A stretch of 7,401 nucleotides of DNA. Source: Pseudomonadota bacterium (GTDB taxonomy: Bacteria > Pseudomonadota > Alphaproteobacteria > Parvibaculales > Parvibaculaceae). Where the stretch lies: NCBI GenBank assembly GCA_021780275.1, contig JAJXZC010000721.1, forward strand, positions 1 through 7,401, read 5' to 3'. This document shows, piece after piece, positions 1 to 5,269 of this stretch. Every line of letters starts with the position of its first letter. Position 1 is the stretch's first letter. The notes under the pieces were generated by a model. It did no database searches and was not told where the DNA came from. It saw only the letters and a program-made list of their open reading frames with translations. Made by a program: the position numbers and the translations under genes.

Positions 1-10
1 GGGCTGAGCC

Positions 11-445
11 ATGAGCGACACAAAGACGCCGCGCGATCTCAACGCCTTCATCGAAGGCATTCCCTATGCCCGCTTCCTCGGCATCAGCGTCGACCAGAAG
101 GGCAATGAAATCACCACCGTGATGAAATTCGACCAGAAGCTCATCGGCAATCCGCTGCTGCCGGCGCTTCATGGCGGCGTGATCGGGGCCTTCCTCGAAA
201 TGACGGCGATCATCCAGCTTGCCTATGAAACGGGAAGCGCGGCGATCCCCAAGCCCATCGGCCTCACCGTGGACTATCTGCGCTCCGGCAAGCCGATCGA
301 CACTTACGCCCGCGCGCATATCACCAAACAGGGCCGCCGCGTCGCCACCGTACATGCCGAAGCGTGGCAAGAAGACCGCTCGAAGCCCATCGCGACGACG
401 CATGGGCATTTCCTGCTCAAGACCGGCGAGGAAGCCGAGTCCTGA
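11..445 (+). CDS. PaaI-type hotdog-fold thioesterase
   Basis: A 144-residue protein, the usual length for a single hotdog-domain acyl-CoA thioesterase of the PaaI/YbgC-like group, which hydrolyse acyl- or aryl-CoA thioesters in the cytoplasm. The family signature is visible: a His-Gly-Gly turn at residues 54-56 opens the central helix, and Glu63 sits nine residues after the His, where PaaI has its catalytic Asp. The C-terminal strands follow (VDYLRSGKP around residues 87-95, then GRRVATVHAEAW around 107-118). The substrate cannot be read from sequence. Only ten bases precede the ATG; they contain a TGA (5-7) that could end an upstream gene, so this may not be the first gene of its operon. The stop codon shares one base with the start of the downstream MATE gene, which suggests co-translation. 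The family call is firm; the specificity is unknown. Confidence 0.9.
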   Translation: MSDTKTPRDLNAFIEGIPYARFLGISVDQKGNEITTVMKFDQKLIGNPLLPALHGGVIGAFLEMTAIIQLAYETGSAAIPKPIGLTVDYLRSGKPIDTYARAHITKQGRRVATVHAEAWQEDRSKPIATTHGHFLLKTGEEAES

Positions 446-1788
446 TGACGACGGACGAAACCCCGCCGCCGCAGCGCATTACCCATGAGCGTATCCTGCG
501 GCTGGCGGGGCCGATCGTTCTCTCCAACATCTCGACGCCGCTTCTCGGCATTGCCGACATGGCGGTCATAGGTCGCATTCCCAATCCCGCCGCACTCGGC
601 GCCATCGCGCTTGGCGGCACGATCTTCAATTTCGTCTATTGGGGTTTCGGCTTCCTGCGCATGGGAACCACAGGGCTCACCGCCCAGGCGCTCGGCGCGA
701 AGAACGCGCATGAAGTCAGCGCCAATCTCGGCCGCGCGCTTCTGGTCGCCGTCGCAATCGGACTTTCGCTCATCCTGCTGCAATGGCCGATCGGGCTTGC
801 TGCCTTCGCGCTGCTGAAGGGCAGCGCAGAGGTTCAGGGCATGGCGCACGACTTCTTCGCCATCCGCATCTGGAGCGCGCCGTTCACGCTCGCCAATTTC
901 GCGATCCTCGGCTGGTTCATCGGCAGGCAGAAGGCAAATATCGCGCTGGTCCTTCAGGTCTTCATGAACAGCGTCAACATCGCGCTCAACGTCACCTTCG
1001 TCGCCGTATTCGGCTGGGCCGTGAAGGGCGTCGCGACAGGCACCGTCATTGCCGAAATCGCAGCCACTCTGCTCGGCCTGGCACTTGCGGCCCGCGATCT
1101 CAAGACCGTCGGATGGCATTGGGAATGGCCGCGCCTCCTTGACCCCGACAAGCTCGGGCGCATGATTGCCGTCAACCGCGACATCATGATCCGCACCTTC
1201 TGCCTCATCTTCGCCTTCGCCTTCTTCACAGCGCAGGGCGCGCGCGCCGGCAATGTGCTGCTCGCCGCCAACGCCGTGCTCGGGCAGTTCATCGCCGTCT
1301 CGGCCTTTCTGCTCGATGCATTCGGGTTTGCGGCGGAAGCACTCGTCGGTCAGGCGGTCGGCGCACGCGACCGCGCGACGCTCGACCGGGCCGTGAAACT
1401 CTCGTCGCTCTGGGCCGGCGGCGCGGCGCTCGCCCTCTCGCTCGGATTGCTCGCGATGGGGCCGCTCCTCATCGACGCGCTGACGACATCGGCTCCGGTG
1501 CGCGAGGCCGCCCGAACCTACCTGCCATGGGCGGCGGCCGCGCCCTTCGCGGCTGTCTGGTGCTTCCTGCTCGACGGCATTTTCATCGGGGCGACGCGAT
1601 CGGTCGAAATGCGCAATGCCATGGCGCTTTCGCTCGGCGTCTTCCTCGCCGTCTGGTGGCTGCTCGCCACGCCTTACGGCAATCACGGGCTCTGGGCGGC
1701 GCTCATCATCTTCTATCTCGCGCGCGGGGCGACGCTGCTGCGCCTCTACCCCTCGGTTGCGAGATCAGTCGCCCTCAGAGGCCACTGA
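445..1788 (+). CDS. MATE family efflux transporter, DinF branch
   Basis: A 447-residue inner-membrane protein with about twelve hydrophobic segments, the normal MATE length. MATE proteins export drugs or metabolites in exchange for H+ or Na+. The DinF-branch signatures are clear: a TM1 aspartate (Asp38 in GIADMAVIG), the loop LRMGTTGLTAQALGA at about 71-85, and its counterpart in the second half, FGFAAEALVGQAVGARD at about 293-309. The reading frame extends upstream to a GTG at 364, but that would add 27 hydrophilic residues inside the thioesterase gene. The ATG at 445 overlaps the thioesterase stop in a TGATG arrangement and has GAGGAA at 428-433 as a ribosome site, so I chose it. The 3' end overlaps the convergent ArsC-like gene by 14 bp. 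The transported compound is unknown. Despite the DinF resemblance, no LexA box is visible upstream, and SOS control should not be assumed. Confidence 0.93.
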   Translation: MTTDETPPPQRITHERILRLAGPIVLSNISTPLLGIADMAVIGRIPNPAALGAIALGGTIFNFVYWGFGFLRMGTTGLTAQALGAKNAHEVSANLGRALLVAVAIGLSLILLQWPIGLAAFALLKGSAEVQGMAHDFFAIRIWSAPFTLANFAILGWFIGRQKANIALVLQVFMNSVNIALNVTFVAVFGWAVKGVATGTVIAEIAATLLGLALAARDLKTVGWHWEWPRLLDPDKLGRMIAVNRDIMIRTFCLIFAFAFFTAQGARAGNVLLAANAVLGQFIAVSAFLLDAFGFAAEALVGQAVGARDRATLDRAVKLSSLWAGGAALALSLGLLAMGPLLIDALTTSAPVREAARTYLPWAAAAPFAAVWCFLLDGIFIGATRSVEMRNAMALSLGVFLAVWWLLATPYGNHGLWAALIIFYLARGATLLRLYPSVARSVALRGH

Positions 1789-2134
1789 AGAGATCGAGCA
1801 CATCTTCCGGCGGACGGCCGAGCTTCGCGCGCGCGCCGAAGATGACCACGGGCCGTTCGATCAGGATCGGATTTTCAGCCATCGCAGTCACGAGCTGATC
1901 GTCGGAAAGCGTCACATTGTCGAGGCCGAGATCCGTGTAGACCTGCTCGCCCTTGCGCATCAGGTCGCGGGGCTTCATGCGCAGCTTCTTCAGAACGGAT
2001 TTGATCTCGTCGGCGCCGGGCGGCGTCTTCAGATATTCGACGATCTCGGGGTCGAGCCCGTGCTGTTCGATCAGCGAAAGGGTCGCGCGCGACTTGCTGC
2101 AACGCGGATTGTGCCAGATGACGACTTTCGACAT
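1775..2134 (-). CDS. arsC: ArsC-like arsenate reductase, glutaredoxin-fold type
   Basis: A 119-residue cytoplasmic thioredoxin-fold protein of the ArsC/Spx/YffB group. E. coli-type ArsC reduces arsenate to arsenite using glutathione and glutaredoxin. The N-terminal motif HNPRCSKSR places the reactive cysteine at residue 12, as in E. coli ArsC. Arginines fall at 60, 94 and 107, matching by number the three arginines (Arg60, Arg94, Arg107) that bind the oxyanion in that enzyme. The protein is shorter than plasmid ArsC (141 residues) but typical of chromosomal copies. It is the last gene of a minus-strand operon after pyrD. Its AGGA ribosome site (2142-2145, read on the minus strand) overlaps the pyrD stop codon, so translation is probably coupled. 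No arsR, arsB, acr3 or arsH is in the window, so arsenate may not be the only or main substrate. Its end overlaps the MATE gene tail to tail. Confidence 0.88.
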   Translation of the reverse strand: MSKVVIWHNPRCSKSRATLSLIEQHGLDPEIVEYLKTPPGADEIKSVLKKLRMKPRDLMRKGEQVYTDLGLDNVTLSDDQLVTAMAENPILIERPVVIFGARAKLGRPPEDVLDLFSGL

Positions 2135-2143
2135 GAGCTTTTC

Positions 2144-3187
2144 CTATCTAGCGTCGAGGCCGACGGCATCGCGCAAATGCTCGATCCCATCCGCCGCGAG
2201 TAGCAGCGCAAGCTCGCGCTTGATGCGGCTGACGAGCATGGGCCCATCATAGGTGAGTGCAGTGTAAAGCTGAACGAGAGATGCGCCCGCGCGAATCTTC
2301 GCATAGGCATCCGCACCACTCGATACGCCGCCGACGCCGACGATCGGGATCTTGCCGTTCGTCAGGCGATACATGGTTCGCAGCACTTCCGTGGACAGCG
2401 CGAAAAGGGGCTGGCCAGAAAGGCCACCGGTCTCGTTCGCATGCGGTCCTGCAACAAGGCCCTCACGCCGGATCGTGGTGTTCGAGACGATGAGACCGTC
2501 GAGCCCCTGCTCGCGCGCAACCTCTGCAATGTCGGCAAGTTCGTCATCGGTAAGGTCGGGCGCAATCTTGAGAAGAACGGGCGTGCGGCCTTTTCTCGCC
2601 TTCATCACGCGCGTGACGAGGGTTTCGAGCTCTGCCTTGTTCTGCAGCGAGCGAAGCCCCGGCGTGTTGGGCGATGAGATATTGACGGTGAAATAGCTCG
2701 CCAGCCCCTCGAAGGCCGCGATGCCCGCCTCGTAATCGGCGATACGGTCGGCGGCATCCTTGTTCGCGCCGATATTCACACCGACAATTCCGGGCCGCGC
2801 GCGACGCGCGAGGAGACGCCCCTTCAACGCCGCATGACCTTCATTGTTGAAGCCGAGGCGATTGATGACGGCGCGCTCTTCGGCCAGCCGGAATATGCGC
2901 GGACGCGGATTGCCGGGCTGCGGGCGCGGCGTCACCGTGCCCACTTCGGCAAAGCCCAGACCAAGCTTCAGCATGGCGTCGGGCACCTCGCCGTTCTTGT
3001 CGAAGCCCGCAGCGATGCCGAGGGGATTGGGGAAGTGAAGGCCCCAGAGATCGACGCCGAGCGACGAAGGATTGGGTGCAACGTCCCGCGGCGCGAGCCC
3101 GAGCTTCAGTCCGAGGATGGTGAGCCGATGGGCGCGCTCCGGCTCGATGAGGCCGAGCGCAGGGCGCACCAGGGGAAAGAGGTCCAT
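2144..3187 (-). CDS. pyrD: Dihydroorotate dehydrogenase (quinone), class 2
   Basis: This 347-residue flavoprotein oxidises dihydroorotate to orotate in pyrimidine synthesis, passing electrons to membrane quinone; class 2 enzymes are peripheral inner-membrane proteins. The class 2 features are present: an N-terminal helical extension (about residues 1-40) that contacts the membrane, GFDKNG at 61-66, NRLGFNNEG at 109-117, and NISSPNTPGLR at 169-179, whose second serine (Ser172) is the class 2 catalytic base. Further on are K207-IAPD, the SNTT motif near 235-238, GGLSGQPL at 254-261, and the FMN-phosphate loop GVGGVSSG at 284-291. The frame stays open upstream to 3493, but that stretch overlaps the DUF952 gene in another frame. 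The ATG at 3187 gives the normal length and N-terminus. The start lies 5 bases after the DUF952 stop, with only a weak ribosome site (GGA at 3197-3199), which suggests coupled translation. Confidence 0.97.
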   Translation of the reverse strand: MDLFPLVRPALGLIEPERAHRLTILGLKLGLAPRDVAPNPSSLGVDLWGLHFPNPLGIAAGFDKNGEVPDAMLKLGLGFAEVGTVTPRPQPGNPRPRIFRLAEERAVINRLGFNNEGHAALKGRLLARRARPGIVGVNIGANKDAADRIADYEAGIAAFEGLASYFTVNISSPNTPGLRSLQNKAELETLVTRVMKARKGRTPVLLKIAPDLTDDELADIAEVAREQGLDGLIVSNTTIRREGLVAGPHANETGGLSGQPLFALSTEVLRTMYRLTNGKIPIVGVGGVSSGADAYAKIRAGASLVQLYTALTYDGPMLVSRIKRELALLLAADGIEHLRDAVGLDAR

Positions 3188-3192
3188 GAGGT

Positions 3193-3534
3193 CTATTCCA
3201 TCGGCGGGAAGCGATGCTCGCCGCTCGCGCAAAGCGGCAGCGGGTCGACGCTCCGCACGGCACTCAGCGGGAGATCGCCATAAAGGTGGGGGAAGAGGGC
3301 CCCGCCGCGCGAGACCTCCCATTTGAGGTCGAGCGTTGCAGCATTGACCGTGACCAGCAGCAAGTCGCTCGCGCCCGCGAAATGCTTCGCTGCCGTCTCG
3401 GGCGCCTGTGTGGCGGTCGAGAAATGGATGAAACCGTCCTTGAGATCGACTGGCGACCCCGCGAAACGGCCCGACGCCTCGGCCGCGCGCCACTCCGCCT
3501 CATGCACTATTTTGTAAATGGTGCGCGCGCCCAT
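3193..3534 (-). CDS. DUF952 domain protein
   Basis: A 113-residue protein that is almost wholly one DUF952 domain. Diagnostic stretches are IYKIVHEAEW at residues 6-15, the GFIHFSTATQ motif at 34-43 and the FPHLYGDLP motif at 81-89, with conserved His37, His83 and Tyr85. No biochemical role is established. I recall the family being placed near the ADP-ribosyltransferase-like fold, but this is from memory and unverified. There is no signal peptide or membrane segment, so it should be cytoplasmic. The frame is open up to an ATG at 3645, but those 37 extra residues are unlike the family and would cover the AT-rich promoter region. The ATG at 3534, just ahead of the conserved IYKI strand, is preferred. 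It is the first gene of a tight operon with pyrD (5-base gap) and the ArsC-like gene, which suggests co-expression with pyrimidine synthesis but does not prove a shared function. Confidence 0.88.
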   Translation of the reverse strand: MGARTIYKIVHEAEWRAAEASGRFAGSPVDLKDGFIHFSTATQAPETAAKHFAGASDLLLVTVNAATLDLKWEVSRGGALFPHLYGDLPLSAVRSVDPLPLCASGEHRFPPME

Positions 3535-3620
3535 ATCCCCGTCCGCCAGCCTTCGTGTTTCGCGCGCAATGTATCGAGAGAGCCCTGACGGAACAAGAAA
3601 ACCCGATATTTTAGTATGTA

Positions 3621-3648
3621 TGGACAGCGCGGATTTACATGTCATAAG
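3621..3648 (+). promoter_or_regulatory. Candidate sigma70-type promoter of the XRE/S24-like gene
   Basis: TGGACA at 3621-3626 matches the -35 consensus at five of six positions, and CATAAG at 3643-3648 matches the -10 at four of six, with a 16-base spacer. Transcription would begin near 3655, only about five bases before the ATG at 3660. The mRNA would then be nearly leaderless for that start, or have a leader of about 44 bases for the alternative ATG at 3699. The prediction is weak because alphaproteobacterial -10 boxes are poorly conserved. Confidence 0.3.
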
Positions 3649-3659
3649 TTGGGTAAGTT
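3645..3659 (+). repeat. TAAGTT direct repeat abutting the start codon, possible operator
   Basis: Two exact copies of TAAGTT (3645-3650 and 3654-3659) are separated by GGG, giving a 9-base period. The second copy touches the ATG of the XRE/S24-like gene, and the first overlaps the candidate -10 box. A dimeric HTH protein bound here would block transcription of its own gene. The repeat is short and could be chance. Confidence 0.3.
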
Positions 3660-4343
3660 ATGTCTGTTGCGTCCCCCGATCAGGAACCAGTACCCCGAAT
3701 GCCTGCCGTCCCCTCGCACAGCCGGCTCTGGGCTGGAATAGATGAACTCGCGCGACGCAAAGGTCTTTCAGCATCCGGCCTGGCCAAGGCTGCGGGGCTC
3801 GACCCGACCGCTTTCAACAAGTCGAAGCGCGTGACCCCTCAGGGCAGGCCGCGCTGGCCGAGCACGGAAAGCCTGTGGCGCGTGATGCGGGCGACGGGCG
3901 CGAGCCTGGAGGAGATGACCTCCCTCATCGAAGGCGAGCAGAGGAAGAGCGGGCGCCCGCGTCCGGTGCCGTTCACCTGCCTCTCCCGGGCGGGAGCAGA
4001 GGGCTGTTTCGACGATCTAGGCCATCCGGCCGGCAGTGAGTGGGACGAGGCGCCCTTTCCCGACCTGAACGATGAAAACGCCTATGCGCTCGAGGTCACG
4101 GGTGACGACATGGCGCCCGTCTATCGGGATGGCGACATCATCATCGTCTCGCCCGCCGCATCCATCCGTCGCGGGGACCGCGTGGTCGTAAAGACCACCT
4201 CAGGCGAAGTCATGGCCAGAGTACTTACGCGACGCACCGCGAAGAGCGTCGATCTGCAATCGTTCAATCCGGTCCACGGCTCGCGCGTCCTCTCTCCGGA
4301 AGATGTGCTGTGGATGGCGCGTATCGTCTGGGCGAGCCAGTAA
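3660..4343 (+). CDS. XRE-family regulator with S24/LexA-like C-terminal domain, dyad residues replaced
   Basis: A 227-residue two-domain regulator. The N-terminal half carries a helix-turn-helix at about residues 26-60 (SASGLAKAAG, then DPTAFNKSKR as the probable recognition helix). The C-terminal half (about 105-227) has the S24/LexA/CI peptidase fold signature: EVTGDDMAPVYRDGD at 145-159, RRGDRVVVKT at 170-179 and EVMARVL at 183-189. In cleavable relatives the nucleophile is the Ser of GDSM and the base is the Lys of a VxVKRL-like strand. Here those positions are Asp150 and Arg187, so self-cleavage is not expected, although the dimerisation fold should remain. An Ala-Gly pair at 111-112 lies about where relatives have the cleavage site. 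The ATG at 3660 has no good ribosome site. The ATG at 3699 (residue 14), with AGGA at 3682-3685, is an alternative that keeps both domains. No phage genes adjoin, so a host regulator is likely; its targets are unknown. Confidence 0.88.
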   Translation: MSVASPDQEPVPRMPAVPSHSRLWAGIDELARRKGLSASGLAKAAGLDPTAFNKSKRVTPQGRPRWPSTESLWRVMRATGASLEEMTSLIEGEQRKSGRPRPVPFTCLSRAGAEGCFDDLGHPAGSEWDEAPFPDLNDENAYALEVTGDDMAPVYRDGDIIIVSPAASIRRGDRVVVKTTSGEVMARVLTRRTAKSVDLQSFNPVHGSRVLSPEDVLWMARIVWASQ

Positions 4344-4349
4344 GGGCTC

Positions 4350-5174
4350 TCAGCGCGACTTTCCAGTGGTCGCCGGCCCGGTCAGAAGCGACGTCCGGTC
4401 CTTCATGATGGCCTGAAGCGCGCGGTCGTCATGCGACTCCAGCGCAAGCATCATCCGCTCGGCCCTGCGCCAGGCCAACCGCTGGAAGGCATCCGTGGGT
4501 TCGGTCCGCATGGAGGTCTTCAAGACCTGATATGCCTCCGCACGCGGCCACGCGCCGCCCATCGCCACAAGCTGCAGGGCATATTGGTAGGCGATCGCCG
4601 CATTACCGGGGGCAAGCGCGAGCGCATAATTGTAGGCGGCGATCCCCTTGTCGCGGGACGCGCCATAAAGCGTTTCCCCGAATACGCCGCCATCATTCAC
4701 GATTTCGAGGTTCCAGCCGCCCAGCAGCGCATTTGCCCATGGGTCTGTCGGTGCAAGTTCCAGCGCCTTGTCGATATGCTGGCGCGCCTCTTCCGCGTAA
4801 CCCGCAAAATGGGCGGCAACGCTTCCCTCGATACGACCGAGGAAACCCAGCGCCAGCGCAAGGTAGAGATGGCCTTCCACATTGCGGGGATCGAGCAGAA
4901 TGGCGGCGCGAGCGCTTTTCACTGCCTGCCGAAAGTCCTCATGGCTCGCCTCGCCCTGCGCGACGAAATCGCCTTCGGCCAGCTCCGCCCGCGCTGCAAG
5001 CGCCTCCCCCTCCGCCGCGCCAGCCTCATGGGCAAGCGTCGCGGCGCACCGGAAATCGCCTTGCGCAAAGGCCTGACGCGCCGCATCGAGCGGCGCTGCG
5101 GCAAAAGCCGGCGACGCCACGAGCAGCAGAACCATCAGCGGGAGGCCGGCACGCGGAAAACACATGACGCGCAT
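4350..5174 (-). CDS. Exported TPR-repeat protein of unknown function
   Basis: A 274-residue protein starting with a typical Sec signal peptide: basic start, hydrophobic core LPLMVLLLVA at 11-20, and Ala-Phe-Ala before a probable cleavage after residue 25. No lipobox cysteine is seen, so it should be free in the periplasm or outside. The mature part is helical and built of TPR-like units: about 30-55 (AARQAFAQGDF), 80-113 (ending in LLDPRNVEGHLYLALALGFLG), 127-158 (ARQHIDKALELAPTDPWANALLGGW) and 176-206 (YNYALALAPGNAAIAYQYAL). Such repeats bind partner proteins; no enzymatic motif is visible. The frame is open to an ATG at 5237, but the ATG at 5174 lies just after an AAGGA site and directly before the signal peptide; the ATG at 5165 is also possible. 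It lies 95 bases downstream of lysK on the same strand and ends 6 bases from the convergent regulator gene. Function not recognised. Confidence 0.8.
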   Translation of the reverse strand: MRVMCFPRAGLPLMVLLLVASPAFAAAPLDAARQAFAQGDFRCAATLAHEAGAAEGEALAARAELAEGDFVAQGEASHEDFRQAVKSARAAILLDPRNVEGHLYLALALGFLGRIEGSVAAHFAGYAEEARQHIDKALELAPTDPWANALLGGWNLEIVNDGGVFGETLYGASRDKGIAAYNYALALAPGNAAIAYQYALQLVAMGGAWPRAEAYQVLKTSMRTEPTDAFQRLAWRRAERMMLALESHDDRALQAIMKDRTSLLTGPATTGKSR

Positions 5175-5206
5175 GATCCTTCGAGATGAAGGTCGTGGCA
5201 AGGAAA

Positions 5207-5222
5207 GCCGCCGTGCAGCGGC
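5207..5222 (-). terminator. Weak GC hairpin downstream of lysK
   Basis: On the minus strand GCCGC and GCGGC form a perfect 5-bp stem around a six-base loop, followed by TTTCCTT rather than a clean U-run. It lies between the lysK stop and the TPR gene start. It could attenuate lysK transcription or be part of the leader of the TPR gene. The stem is short for a terminator. Confidence 0.22.
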
Positions 5223-5241
5223 CTGCCGTGCCGACATTTAC

Positions 5242-5251
5242 GCGTATACGC
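5242..5251. other. 10-bp perfect palindrome in the lysK-TPR gap
   Basis: GCGTATACGC reads identically on both strands and sits in the 95-base gap between the lysK stop and the TPR gene start. It could be an operator for a dimeric regulator or part of a promoter for the TPR gene. No second copy was noticed in the window, so it may be chance. Confidence 0.2.
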
Positions 5252-5269
5252 CGCAAGGCCGCGACCGGT

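Larger units (their letters stand above)
3535..3659. promoter_or_regulatory. Divergent promoter region, DUF952-pyrD operon / XRE regulator
   Basis: This 125-base gap separates two divergent transcription units and is clearly more AT-rich than its surroundings, especially 3590-3659. On the minus strand a TAAAAT (plus-strand ATTTTA at 3608-3613) resembles a -10 box for the DUF952-pyrD-arsC operon, but I see no convincing -35 at the right distance. On the plus strand a candidate promoter lies at 3621-3648. A short direct repeat (3645-3659) and the 6-bp palindrome ACATGT (3637-3642) lie between the two. The arrangement fits a regulator that controls its own gene and possibly the opposite operon. 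All of this is by eye. Confidence 0.5.

Noticed and set aside
304..1686. A 460-codon open frame on the minus strand opposite the MATE gene
   Set aside because: It is very rich in Arg, Glu, Asp and Gly with no hydrophobic core or known motif, as expected for the antisense of a GC-rich gene. The opposite strand encodes a clear transporter.
445..1788. SOS-regulated dinF because of the DinF-like transporter
   Set aside because: The start is translationally coupled to the thioesterase with no intergenic space for a LexA box, and lexA is not adjacent.
3188..3493. Upstream in-frame extension of pyrD (102 more codons)
   Set aside because: The extension is low-complexity Arg/Gly/Pro sequence overlapping the DUF952 gene in another frame. 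The normal PyrD N-terminus begins at the ATG at 3187.
3535..3645. N-terminal extension of the DUF952 gene to the ATG at 3645
   Set aside because: The added 37 residues do not resemble the family and fall in the AT-rich promoter region. The conserved domain begins right after the ATG at 3534.
3660..4343. Prophage CI repressor marking an integrated phage
   Set aside because: No integrase, excisionase, Cro-like or structural phage gene adjoins, and both neighbours are chromosomal-type genes. A host XRE regulator is more likely.
4431..5189. A 252-codon plus-strand open frame opposite the TPR gene
   Set aside because: It is a basic, motif-free antisense shadow. The minus strand has a signal peptide and TPR repeats.
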